NCBI GenBank assembly: GCA_002104935.1
Contig: MCGT01000032.1
Coordinates: 248,001-312,000, forward strand
Direction: 5' to 3'
From: Hesseltinella vesiculosa
Taxonomy: Eukaryota > Mucoromycota > Mucoromycetes > Mucorales > Cunninghamellaceae
DNA length: 64,000 nucleotides
In this document: in pieces, positions 20,895-31,423 of the stretch
How the letters are laid out: each line of letters begins with the position of its first letter
Numbering within the stretch: position 1 is the stretch's first letter
The notes under the pieces: model-generated
Told to the model about the DNA's origin: nothing
What the model saw: only the letters and a program-made list of their open reading frames with translations
The model's database searches: none
Position numbers and translations under genes: made by a program

Positions 20895-21699
20895 AATGGT
20901 GGGTCCTCAATCGCACGCAATACAGTGAATTCATACCAAAGGGATGATGGGGTCATAGGAAGGCATCATACTCCGCTTCAGCACATCGAAGTCCAAGGGT
21001 GCCCGATTTTGGTCATTTGAGGTTTTGATTGGTCAACATTATTAAAGTCGCCGACAACGTTCCAAGAGCGATCGACATGCGACTTCCGAGAATGCGACTT
21101 GTTTCATGTTTGCCGAAAATACGAAAACACTGCCAGAGCTGGGGATCCAGTCCATAGAAACCAAGACTGTCGGGTTCTGACCGATTACTTGGATGCTGCA
21201 TCCGTGACATTTGCACGTCTGGGCTGTACAACCTTGACGGTTAATTGCAGATGTTTTTTGACTCTGGACTCTGGGCTCGATTACTGAACATGTGCCAGCA
21301 ACTCGCAAGTATTGCGAATACTATAGCATAAAAGGCCAAAAAAGGCAACAGAGAATGTACAGCATTTTTCAACTTTTCAAACAACGGAAGCTTCATTCCC
21401 TCCTAATGATTTGGCTAAAAAGCAATTGCTTTGCCTCTTGGAATATACGTCAAAACCATAGTAAAGAGTTCTCTTTTCAGCCCAACGAAATGTTACATTA
21501 ACCTGACCATTGCCTGCACCTCTCCTTCCTTTTGTTGCGGTGCTCTTCAAAAAAAATAACTTTGTTTTTCAATGGTAGCACGAGAAGCGTTTAAGCATCG
21601 GTCGTCAATATGTGTGACATGAATGCAAAGAGTCTGTGGCGCCATAAAAAGTTTTTCTGTCAAACAAAAAATTCAAAGTCCTATCTTCATCATTGCAAC
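20895..21699. other. Intergenic
   Basis: About 800 bases without a supported gene; short frames on both strands have no family resemblance. The right end is the promoter region of the pathogen-related gene. Confidence 0.4.
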
Positions 21700-21707
21700 T
21701 ATAAAAG
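21700..21707 (+). promoter_or_regulatory. TATA box of the pathogen-related-like gene
   Basis: TATAAAAG, 78 bp before the ATG at 21785, followed by a pyrimidine-rich leader. Confidence 0.6.
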
Positions 21708-21784
21708 AAGCACTCTCCTTGCCTTCTTTTTTTTTTTTTTTTCGTAAAATACCTTAAGCTTAGCTGTACCTACACTATAACAAC

Positions 21785-22811
21785 ATGGCCAACCTTCCTG
21801 ATTTCATGACCAACCCCAATGCTGTGTTGAACGACACTGAAGCTGAATGGCGCTACGGCCGTGTCCCTGACTATAAAAAAGTGAATGAGCTCTATGAGCA
21901 AGGTAAGATCATGGTGACCTCAGAGAGGATGTCTTACTTTTTTCAATGCTAGAAAAAACCATCAACCATGAAGAAGGGTCACTCCCTTGGTTAGTCTCCA
22001 ACTTGGTCAAGGTAAGGAAAAGCAAAGAGTTCTATGGGAGGTGCAAAAAGGGAAACATGCTTAAAACATTGACAGAAAAACGTTTTGGACCCAGCCGTCG
22101 GGTCATGACATCTACAATTACTAATTGTTTTATTTGAATTAGAACTGGGAAAAGGAAATGTCTTACAAATTGCGTGCTGACCAAATCCGTACTATTGACC
22201 AAGAAAAATACCGTTTCTCTGTCAATGGTCAAGAATGGAACACGATTGATGATATGTTAAAAGTAAAAAGTGTTGAGAAGGGTATGGAATACAAAAATAA
22301 GCTTACGATATGTTTGTATCACATTCCATTTTTAGATTGGCACTTACAATGCTTTGATTGGTGATACCGAATTATACAAGGCTAGTGAACTGGACTTCAG
22401 TGAATCTCACAAACTCTTCAAGCGCTCATTACGCGCCTTTTCTTGGGAGGTCTTGGAAGTTTACTGTGGCCCTCCCAAAGTGGCCTTCAAATGGCGCCAC
22501 TGGGGTTTAATGAACGGTGACCTGAGCTACAACATGGGCAATGGTGAAAAGATGGAAGCTGCCGCCACCAACGAAGATGTTGAAACCTATGGTATCACCA
22601 CCGCCGTGGTCAACGACAAATTTGAAATCCAAGAGGTAATAAAAGAAATTGAGGGGCCGACCGATACTGATGATCTTGACACTCCTTTTTACAGTTGGAG
22701 ACCTACTATGATCCTTCTCAGCTGATGCGCCAAATGACAAAGAACAAGAAGACAAAGGACGGTGAAGCTACTAACGAAGGTGGCTCCAAGTGTCCTTTTG
22801 CACCTAAATAA
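21785..22811 (+). CDS. Pathogen-related / SnoaL-like (NTF2-fold) protein
   Basis: Exons 21785-21902, 21953-22011, 22143-22262, 22336-22635 and 22695-22811 give 237 residues. Seen: MANLPDFMTNPNAVLND, WRYGRVPDY, HEEGSLPWLVSNLVKNWEKE, a central LIGDTELYKASELDFSESH, and FKWRHWG. This arrangement matches the family named after the barley pathogen-related protein, widespread in fungi, with an NTF2/SnoaL-like fold. Biochemical activity is unknown. The tail is Lys-rich with a single Cys (GGSKCPFAPK). TATA box and spacing suggest a regulated or well-expressed gene. Confidence 0.85.
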
Positions 22812-23009
22812 AGCAAGGCTATTTTTTATTGCCCTTTGTTCAAGAAAGCATGGAGATAACACGTAACGATAAGTAGCAATACACTTTTTGTATTGAATGC
22901 CAAATGCTGTGTAAAACAGTGGAGCACAAAGGCCGAGCTTTGTTATTTTTTTCCATGAAATGGCACTTGATGATGTATACGGTATCGGGACAAGGTATTT
23001 AATTCTTTA

Positions 23010-25107
23010 TCAAGATGGATTAGCTTTTAGCGACTGCAAATAGCGATCTCGTTCTCTCTGAGCCGGAGTTTTTTCGTTGGGTTGCCACGGCACGGAGGCA
23101 CGATTTTGGCGACCGGCTCGCATAGTCCCCGCTTTCTTGCTGTAGTCCTTTTTAACTGGCGTAGATTTAAGCTGCACAACAGTTGAAGAAGGATTGTTGG
23201 ACCGAAGCAGAGGGACTGTAGCCGAGACTGGAGTAGTCGTTGTTTTCTGAACCGTGCTTGCCTCTGGTACTGCCTCATTATCTGGGATCATTGTGCGTAC
23301 AGTTGAGGATGAAAAAGAAACTGTGGGGGCCGGTCCGAGAAGCTCTTCCTGATGTTCTCTGCTTGAAAAGATGGTAGGTAGGGTTGGATGCGAAGAGTAT
23401 GCCTGTTGCTGCTGAAGTACCATGGAGGCTAGATGCTGGTTCAATTGGCGTGGGTTTATACTGCCAGGTGGCGACTTGTGTGACATGGTGGAACGACTGG
23501 AGACGGAGCCATTCTCGGATATGCGTTTGCTATTCCAAGTTGCTTGAAGCACCCGGCGTACACTGTCGACATGTGTTGCATAGGCTTGTTGAGTCGCATT
23601 GACCTGGATACCTTGGTCCACCGAGGATCTGCGTGAAGACAATGGGCTGTTCGAGGCAATAGATTTCCTTGGTGCTAATAAAAAATAGCACCTAGGTAAG
23701 CTGATTCTCTGTCTTTTTCTTTTTCCAAGTCTGAGCCCTATACCAACCTCTCCGTACTTTACCTTGAGGAGGTGACATGGAGCCTTCGGGGGTGGTTGTT
23801 TCATTTGAATTGGCGTAAAATATGTCATGAGGTGAACAGTTTTCGTCAGTTTCCCACAGTTGAGAAGTGTCTTGTATATCGGATCCAGCAGTGTTGACGA
23901 TGGACGACGGGGCTTCCGCTAATTGATTCGTAGTAGTTGAAGGTGATCCTGCTGAAGAAAACGGAAGACCTGTACATGACGATAAAATGGAAGACGGAGG
24001 AGGAGAAGTTTGCATGATGATGGATCCTGTTGATAATGGGGTTTGACCTAAGGAGGCTGGATTCAACGCCTCATTTGCGGCCACTTCTTTGATCATCAGC
24101 TCATTATCACTTTGTTGATATATAAAAGTCGATTTTATACCTCCGTCTTCAGTCAGCATGCCCGAAAGCTTGGTAGTGGGAGAGTCCAATGGAGGCGAGT
24201 CCTGGGTGGGAGACATTGTCAATGTTTGATCATCATCATCTTCAGGAGGAGTCAGTAATATTGGTGGGGCTGACATGGTTACATGCTTGTCGTGTGGTTG
24301 GAATGAGTCCCCATCAGGTTGGGTGCAAGCTGGATAATCCTTTGGTGAAAGCGTTGGTGGTGGAGATGTCTTAAACAGGTCATCGCTATCATGTTTTCCA
24401 TTTTCTGGAATGACTGATCCATTTTCTTTGGGCTGGGCGACAAGCGACATGGTTTTAACAGATGATGCACTTGCCTGGGTAGGCTCAAAAATCTGTTGAA
24501 TGTTTACAGGAGATGGCCTGGCTGAGGATGACTTTTGCCGGCGTAACGTCGAGCGCAGGGTGGCGGTAGCTTTCTGATGGAATTGAGCAAGTGTATCTTT
24601 CAGATTGGTCGAAACCGGCCGAGACGATACCTCTTGAGAGTTGATGCCTTCCTTTTGTAAATACATGTGGAAGAGTCGGGTGGCCTCGTCGCTGTTAAGC
24701 TCCAGTTTGTCCGAGAAAAATGAAGTTGTTGGAGGAGGTAAAGGAAGATTAATATCAAATTCTTTGTAGCATTTTACAGGCGAAGATGAGATGGAAGAAT
24801 CTGGGCAGAGCTTTTCTGACGAAATGTTCTCCATCAAGGTGATGCCTGATGACGGGTTAGTGGTACAAGTGGTCGTAGTCGGAGTGCAGGGTTGACTGGA
24901 TGAGTGTTTTTCATGGTTGGCTTCATGAGTATGAATGGCGTGGAATGCCTTGTTTTCCTCCAAGTTCATCGTACTCTCAGGATCAAGATAGCTCGATGTC
25001 ATTCGGTGGCGTTGGTTGCGTCGAAGGAACACGAGCAATAGACCGATGAAGAGGATGGCTATTCCTACCACAATGACCACAACTGTCCATAATGGCATTG
25101 TCGGCAT
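23010..25107 (-). CDS. Single-pass membrane protein with long Ser/Thr/Pro-rich cytosolic region
   Basis: Exons 25107-23763 and 23674-23010, separated by an 88-nt intron (GTAAAG...TTAG), give 669 residues. A membrane helix lies at the N-terminus (about residues 6-28, VVVIVVGIAILFIGLLLVFL) followed by RRNQRHR, so the chain is probably anchored with the long C-terminal region inside the cell. The rest is low-complexity Ser/Thr/Pro with basic stretches near the end (SVPWQPNEKTPAQRERDRYL). No domain recognised. Reading through the intron gives a stop, which supports the splice. Confidence 0.7.
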
Positions 25108-26081
25108 TATAAAAAAATAAGTGGGGATCTGTCTAGCCCAGCGGTTCCTCTGATTGAAAGATTTGTAGAACAGCCAGAGGTGCTACAACAACAATACAAA
25201 ACGAAATTAACCTGTGCTATATCCGGCTTGTCTTTACCTTAATACGAGGATTGGTATTATGAGGGGTTTTTTTGATTGAAAAAAAAATAGGGACAAGATC
25301 AAGAAAGAGTGAAAAAAATAGGGAACACCTGGAGTCGCCAACATACAAAAAAGACTGGACTAAGGGGCATCGACCCTTGCTCTTGTATAGAAAGAAGGTG
25401 CAAAGGGATCAAGTCATCAAAAAAAAAAGGAGCATCGCTCTGTGTAGAAGCAGCAGGGGGATCATGTTGAACAAAAAAAAGTCTCACCGTTTAGTTCAGG
25501 TATTACATAGGAGACAAAAGAGGAGGGCTAAAGTAAAAGCATCATCAAATGTAAAAAAAAGGGGGAAAGCATGGAAAAAAAGCATTTTGGAGAAAACAGG
25601 GTGACTCCCTTTCAAATAAACCTTTTTTATTCACTCCTTGTTAGATTATCGCCAAACGATGTTTTTACGCATTCCATCTTTTTTCGCTGCGCTACATTTA
25701 TTGATTGAGGAAGTATCTACCTTGACGTTGTCATGAAAACGAACTTGTTTCTTTCCCACAAGTTGGAAGGCTGAAGACGTTGAATGAAATATAATGACAA
25801 GCCCGTCATTGGTCTGTTTTTTTCTTTGTGAACATTAAAACATCGGATAATGTTATAAGCGGACATTTTAGTTCGTAGAAGCCTGTTTTCCGTGGTTTTC
25901 TACGCGTTCCCGTCCTCAAGATCATCAAATCAGCATACCAGAAAAAGGAAAAATGAAAAAATTAGTTCTGCACTTGTTGTTGTCGCAAGGATTTTCGTCA
26001 CAAGATCAAAAGAGGTTTTATTTATCTGGATGTTGCTTGACCCAAAAAAAAAAAATTTTTTTTTGACTTTTAGAAAATTGC
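25108..26081. other. Intergenic, probably with 5' leader of the membrane protein gene
   Basis: A/G-rich on the plus strand (pyrimidine-rich for the minus-strand gene) between 25260 and 25600, as expected for a long leader. The Lys/Arg-rich plus-strand reading is an artefact of this composition. Confidence 0.4.
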
Positions 26082-26534
26082 CTACGGCTTGGAAAAGGGA
26101 GCCACCTTCGTTTTATTCAAGCTAAGCCAATGCCTTTTTTGGTGCATGAGGGTGGATAATTGAGTGAAGACACTGACTTTTGGATGTGCAATGGCTTTGC
26201 GCTTGGTTGAGGAGGGAGAGGAGGACAACATTCGCCTTAGTCTTGGCCAAAGAGCGCTCCGGTGGCGCTGCAATTGCTGCTGCTGCTGTTGTGGTCTGAC
26301 TGTAATATAGGTCTGGGTATTTCCGTGATGATGGTGGGGTCTTGCTGCCATAGGGGCAATGTCTGGGATTTGGAACTGGGTAAGATTGTACATATCGTGG
26401 TCGTCAGTCGTAAATTGTTGGTGTAGGTTGATTGGGGTGGTGCGCGGCGATGCGTCCAAAGGGGTGGCGACGCTGATGGAGTCCAGACTTTCCTCGGTCA
26501 TACACGATGTCAAGGAGAAGCGGATAGATGTCAT
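26082..26534 (-). CDS. Hypothetical 150-residue protein with poly-Gln
   Basis: One unbroken exon starting MTSIRFSLTSCMTEESLDS. It has a His run, a Gln run (PQQQQQQLQRHR) and a basic Ser-rich end (RMLSSSPSSTKRKAIAHPK). No domain recognised. Amino-acid makeup looks like a genuine low-complexity protein; homologues were not checked. Confidence 0.5.
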   Translation of the reverse strand: MTSIRFSLTSCMTEESLDSISVATPLDASPRTTPINLHQQFTTDDHDMYNLTQFQIPDIAPMAARPHHHHGNTQTYITVRPQQQQQQLQRHRSALWPRLRRMLSSSPSSTKRKAIAHPKVSVFTQLSTLMHQKRHWLSLNKTKVAPFSKP

Positions 26535-26903
26535 TATTTATATTTTTAAATTATTAAACGAGAAAAGAAGGTACTCTAAAGAAGAAAAATAACAATGAGC
26601 TTGCTGACCTAATTTAAGAAAAGAAATCCATCGATTTCAAGACGAACCAATTCACCCAAAAAAAAAGGGGGCAATCCTTCCCACCCTGGGGTGAGGTGCG
26701 ATAGCCATCATTTCTTTTCGTGCGTCAAGAAAAAAATTAAAAATGACTGGGCAGCAAAGTGGCTTTGTGAGTGGTTCGGAGATTTTTTTTTTTGCTACTG
26801 AGAAGTAATGTGGAGATCGATCAATCAAAAGAATGAGCAAATGTTTTGACCCCGCTGTTGAGGACCATACCATTTTCAGTTAAACTTTACAAGCAAACAA
26901 GCG

Positions 26904-26970
26904 AGTAGCTCGTGGTCGAAGATTCATGACCAAGAATGGAGCTGCCTGCACATCTATAGCACGAGCTACT
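26904..26970. repeat. Inverted repeat with 11-bp perfect arms
   Basis: AGTAGCTCGTG at 26904-26914 and its exact complement CACGAGCTACT at 26960-26970, 45 bases apart. It lies in repeat-rich intergenic DNA. No tRNA-like core is present. Confidence 0.6.
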
Positions 26971-27139
26971 TCGGGGTAGCCAATCAAAATGTCCTTTCTA
27001 TCTTGACAATGTAATCCATTCCTCGCCAGCAGGCAACTCACGAGTACTTTCTATTCGAGACATATGTGTGAAATTTGGTGAATAAACAAGATAATCGAGT
27101 ATGAAAATATACCCCAAATACAGTTTTTTCAGTGGTTTG

Positions 27140-27214
27140 GCACATAGGATAAAAATTTCAGCAGACAAAAGAAATCCAATTCTCAGGCACAAATTTCATT
27201 GCACGCAAACCAGG
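27140..27214 (+). repeat. Dispersed repeat family 2, copy at 27 kb
   Basis: Closely resembles 44001-44076: AAATTTCAGCAGACAAAAG versus AAATTTTAGCAGGCAAAAG, then CCAATTC and GCACGCAAACCAGG shared exactly. GCACGCAAA occurs again just downstream. Confidence 0.65.
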
Positions 27215-27429
27215 CCGCATTGCACGCAAAGCAAACCCAAGCAATTTCAGTGCGCATGGCCCCGCTCCCCTGTTCTACTTGGTTAACAAGCATATCTGTC
27301 TGGTGTGGCTTGACCTCTGTCATCCCAGGTCTCGTTTGTTTTGCATTATTTCTGGTACGTTGAACAATAATCACACTTGAATAAACTTCTAGGACTCCAA
27401 CCATGCGCCTTCTGAACATGAAAATTCAC

Positions 27430-27665
27430 TTGAAAAAAAAAAAAAGTAGCCACTGCACATCAATTTTGAGTGATTTGACCGACGTGGAATTTTGATTGAA
27501 CGCGCAAATTCATGAATGATTGTGATGTTGAAAAAATCACGCTGATTGGTGAAGGTTGCCCAGCCAACATTTGATCAGTTCTGTGCTCACACGTCAAGTT
27601 CACCAGCCAATTGCCTCAGGGGACCACCAGCCGATTTGATCAAAAATCGGCTAAATACGCTAAAT
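27430..27665 (+). repeat. Dispersed repeat family 1, copy B
   Basis: Pairs with 9670-9925 over about 240 bases in the same orientation (shared blocks listed there). Its right part holds a palindrome AGCCGATTT-gatca-AAATCGGCT that is less perfect in copy A. Confidence 0.7.
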
Positions 27666-28158
27666 ACCTTGAAACTGGAAGTCTGTGGCATGCGCCTTCG
27701 CTGGTGTATAATGCCTATATATTATTTCTTACTAAAATCGAGTCTAGCCTTACCAGTTAGAGATTCCATTCCAATGGCGACTTGCTCGAAGTGTTCCAGT
27801 AACAAACATTTTTTTAGAGGAACAAAATCACTGTGCGGAGACTTGCCTTAGAATTGGGACAGCTGTACTAATTAACCCCTTACCCAAGACAAACTGTTCA
27901 AATCTTTTTTGGTCTAAAAACGTCTTTTGGCGCTGGTACAGATTCAAGACAAAGCACGCTTAACTACCCTAGGTCGAACCTTAGCGAAAGCGCAATAAGC
28001 ATTAATGATGGGGTTGGCCTCGTTTCCTATAGTTTCTCAAAGATGGAAGCGAGCTGCCCTTGTACATGCTACGTATGAAGATTATCCTCGCCTCCATGAT
28101 TATGTAGGTTGGCCTCAGCTTTAGGGGAGCAACACGGCTTACATAAAAGGTATTTTAG
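27666..28158. other. Intergenic
   Basis: No gene supported. A short Cys-containing frame near 27775-27852 is too weak to call. Confidence 0.4.
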
Positions 28159-28900
28159 ATGACCCCTGAAGTCTTCCAAGTACGCCTCGACACTATCAAG
28201 GAAGTTATCCGCACAAGCTACCCTCAAGTTTGGATCGACAGCTACCTGTTTTTTTCTGCGATTTTCCTTGTCATCTTTGCTGCCGTGCTGTCAATCAGCT
28301 TGCAGACGACAAGCCAAGACAAGTCGCAGCTATGGTATCCCCTGTTAATCCTGATCGGCCCAGCTATAATTGCTTTTTGGACTTCCCGACGAAGATCCAG
28401 GTACTACGTAAAGTACATGAAGGTAAGGGAATGGAAAGGGGTATCTATTGCAATGGCTGAAGTTATTTTTTATTGCATTGAACTAGTTCCAAGAGAAATT
28501 ACAAAAATTGTTGAAGGAATTAACTATGCTTGACTCGACTTTGTTACATATCAAGTGGCACGAACGACGACCACGCGAAGACGACTCTCCTGCTGAACTT
28601 CATCTGCCTCTTCCGATCTCTCAATACGCCATACCCCTGGTTATCGATGTGATCCAAGTGAACCCTGAAGACATCGCCAGATTGACAACAGACAGTGATA
28701 ACATAGCGCTGCCTTCCTACAACGCAGCCATCGAAGATATTGTCCTTGACGTTGGCGTGGTTGATCCACAGCAACGGCATCCTAACGATGAACATGATCT
28801 TGGCACACCCTCTTCATCTTTCTCTTACCCTTTACCTCCTGTCTATGATGGTCATGGCGTTGAGCTGACATTGGTCAATCCTCCGCAGTATCGTCAATGA
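28159..28900 (+). CDS. Two-pass membrane protein, unidentified
   Basis: Exons 28159-28422 and 28487-28900 give 225 residues. Two hydrophobic helices lie close together at about residues 30-50 (YLFFSAIFLVIFAAVLSI) and 60-76 (YPLLILIGPAIIAFW), followed by RRRSR and an amphipathic stretch (FQEKLQKLLKELTMLDSTLL). The C-terminal half is acidic, Pro-rich and probably disordered. The hairpin-plus-coil layout recalls ER-shaping proteins such as Lunapark, but no zinc finger or conserved motif is seen, so no name is given. Confidence 0.7.
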
Positions 28901-29370
28901 TATCCCTCTCGCGTTATTTATTTTTAGTTCTTTTTATACTGTTCTTAATGTACGTTTTTATTGTATAAATGTATGATTCTTACCTGAATTCGCAGAAAAA
29001 ACCCGTAGAGTGGTAATACTGTGTGAAATATGATTATATTTTATGATATTTCTACACCATCTCGTCTGGCGTGCTTGCTCCCCTACTGCGGATCTTACAG
29101 CATATAAAAAGATCTCGCAAGTTTACTCTTTTCATAATAGGCGAGTAAGTAAATAAACATCAATGTGTGGTATTGGCCCGAAGCAGGCTTAGTAGGGTCA
29201 TTTACTGGGTAGGTTTAGTACACAGGACTAGGAGAATAGTAGAGTGAGCTACGTTTATCCAGCCAATCACGCACCTTTGGTTGTCGTCGCTCAATTTTTA
29301 TTTTTTTTGCAGACGGATTCGCGTTGTCTCTTTTTCACTCTACGTTGACTGAGATTCCATGGTATGGCAA
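28901..29370. other. Intergenic
   Basis: A/T-rich 3' flank of the membrane protein gene; nothing recognised. Confidence 0.4.
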
Positions 29371-29528
29371 TGTCTGGGTAATTTATAGCTGGACTGTGAA
29401 ATAAAAGGAAACAGTATAATAAAACCTTTATTTGATGTTAGTGCACTATTAGGGATAAAAAATATGATTTACCACTATAAGCAAGTGGTTTTTGTTATAC
29501 GTGCAAAGAAAAGAAAAAGAGGGAAAAA
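29371..29528 (+). repeat. Dispersed repeat family 3, copy A
   Basis: Matches 36383-36545 closely over about 160 bases. Both begin TGTCTGGGTAATTT and share GGAAACAGTATAA, GATGTTAGTGCACTATTAGG and AAGCAAGTGGTTTT, then run into a purine tract. It contains a hairpin, ACCACT...AGTGGT (29471-29489). It lies about 400 bp upstream of the mL40 start codon. Confidence 0.8.
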
Positions 29529-29936
29529 GAAGAGGGAAAAGTAAGAAGAAAAAGTAGAGAAAAGGGAAAATGGGAAAAGCAAGGGACAGGGAAAAAGACG
29601 GGAAAAGGAGGAATACTCAACACCGGTACTGTAGATTGTTGACCACAAAACGATGGTTTCATGGTGATCATCGGCGTGGGCAATTTTCTTGATGTCACGG
29701 GAGATGGGCTACAACATGATGGCGATGTCACGAAGAGACACAACGGTCACCCTGAGATACAACCAATGTGTTCCGTATTGCGAGAATCTTTTTTCTTTTT
29801 TTTTTTCGCCTTGACTGGAAACCAACCTTCGCAGTCCGCCAAAAGAAAAAGGGGTGGCTTGCATGAGAAGCGGAGAGATGGGGGGTCAGAATTTGTTCAC
29901 TTTTCTTTTTTACTCCTACTTACCAAAACATAAAAT

Positions 29937-30371
29937 ATGTTGACAGTCATTCAACGAGTTAGCCTCCAACAAATATATACCAAACAATGCACTCGTGCCA
30001 TGAGTACACAAAGCTCCGGCTCAGGTGACAATCGAGTAGATATGATTCGTCGAGTCCTCTTTGAATCACCTCAACGTCCTCAATCAGCACCTTTAGAAGG
30101 CGATGCTTTACAGCAACATGAAACCATCGAACGTGCCTGGAAGCTACATATCATGCGTGAACGGGAACGACGACAGCGATCTCTTGAAAAACAGTTCCGC
30201 TCGTTACATGTGGCTATGACCGAGTTGGAAAAGACAAGCGATCGTTTATTCAAAGGTGCCTCGGTCAAGAGCCGACACATCACTTACCCCAAACAAGCCA
30301 AGATCCCCACCGACACCCCTTCCACTAAAGTGTGGGACTACAGCTACAAGGCTTTGTCAGACGCCCTCTAG
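29937..30371 (+). CDS. Mitochondrial ribosomal protein mL40 (MRPL28 in yeast)
   Basis: Large-subunit mitoribosomal protein, 144 residues in one exon. An N-terminal presequence rich in Arg, Thr and Gln (MLTVIQRVSLQQIYTKQC) is followed by the mL40 core: ETIERAWKLHIMRERERRQ, FRSLHVAMTELEKTSDRLF, then SRHITYPKQAKIPTDTPS and a Trp near the end. These features match the mL40/MRPL40 family; confidence is moderate because the family is short and divergent. Confidence 0.72.
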   Translation: MLTVIQRVSLQQIYTKQCTRAMSTQSSGSGDNRVDMIRRVLFESPQRPQSAPLEGDALQQHETIERAWKLHIMRERERRQRSLEKQFRSLHVAMTELEKTSDRLFKGASVKSRHITYPKQAKIPTDTPSTKVWDYSYKALSDAL

Positions 30372-30443
30372 ATACTTTTTTTTTAATTATAGACTTCCAA
30401 TAAATTACTGTATCGAAATCCTGTACAATAACATGCTGCTGTA

Positions 30444-31082
30444 TCAAGAAGAAATCCCCATTTGCTTATCAAGAACGTACGTAAATAACGATGGATTTGC
30501 AGGAGGAAACGTTTGCAAAGGTAAGGTGGGTATATCTTGAAGAACTGTGCCAAGTTGCCTGAAAGACAGAATCCTTGTCAAACCCTCTTCATTGCCTACA
30601 CAGCCATCTTCTATTTTTTTCTGCTATTCTTCTTCTTTACCTCTGATCGGTCAAGATTATATATTGATGCTCGGCAAGAGCCTGAGCAAGCTCTAGTTGA
30701 TGATTGTTCAATAGTGCGTTATTGACCGTGACTACCAGCGGTTTGCCCAGACGTAATCCTTGTATAAGAGTACCAGCGCCTACATAAAAGGGGTGGAGAG
30801 GTCATCACAACTGCTACGAGTTTCGGTTGTAGCAACTTTACCGGAATGGCATACAATCACATCTGCATCTTTCATATCTTGCTCGATATTAGGAGTATAG
30901 TCGTAGCCTTGGATGCTCAGAGTGTGAGGCATCTCGGGCCTATAACAAGATTTTGACGAACCGTACTGAACCGTTACATGAGTATAGCCGCTACATGAAA
31001 GTTGTTGCAGAAATTCAGCCCTGCTAATTGACTTGATAAGGTCGTCGAATCCTGTAGATCCAACAGTTACAAACAGACGCAT
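30444..31082 (-). CDS. ALG13: UDP-GlcNAc transferase subunit ALG13
   Basis: Catalytic cytosolic subunit that, with membrane-bound Alg14, adds the second GlcNAc to dolichol-PP-GlcNAc at the ER. Exons 31082-30842, 30779-30641 and 30558-30444 give 164 residues. Seen: MRLFVTVGSTGFDDLI, QYGSSKS, DADVIVCHSGAGT (joined across intron 1), LRLGKPLVVTVNNALLNNHQLELA and the C-terminal DKQMGISS, all in family order. The start was chosen at the Met before RLFVTVGST. In-frame read-through of intron 1 reaches a stop. Confidence 0.93.
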
Positions 31083-31423
31083 GAATTTGTCGCACACTCT
31101 TCCTGAAATAAATAAGAAAAAAAGAAAAAAATTAGCCTAGGTCTTCCTTTGGCATAACGCTTGCTATGGGAGGGGGGAGGTCTTAATGGCTTTCTCTCCC
31201 AAGGTCTCGCAAAAGAAAGCGTACCCTCAATTAAATTAATCTAGCCACAGTGTCGCACTTGTAATGAACGAGCAAGAGGAATACAGTGTACTTTCTAAGA
31301 TCATCACCTCTGACTGTTGGACCAGGATTTTTCTCGCGACATGATTGGCTGAGGGACAGTTTGCAAAAAAAAAAAAAAATCCGATTGCGCCGTTTGTTTA
31401 TTAGCTTTTCTTTTGCACCTCTC
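31083..31423. other. Divergent intergenic, ALG13 / THO2-like
   Basis: Holds both promoters. A short open stretch from an ATG at 31264 cannot be spliced in phase to the THO2-like gene. No TATA box seen. Confidence 0.4.

Noticed and set aside
25272..25604. 110-codon Lys/Arg-rich plus-strand frame
   Set aside because: It results from A/G-rich composition opposite the probable leader of the minus-strand membrane protein gene; no domain or splice support.
27774..27852. Short Cys-rich peptide MATCSKCSSNKHFF...
   Set aside because: Only 25 codons, no splice context, between repeats; likely chance.
27960..28000. GGTCGAACC resembling a tRNA B box in reverse complement
   Set aside because: The flanking bases do not complete the B-box consensus, and no acceptor stem, A box or anticodon arm can be folded around it.
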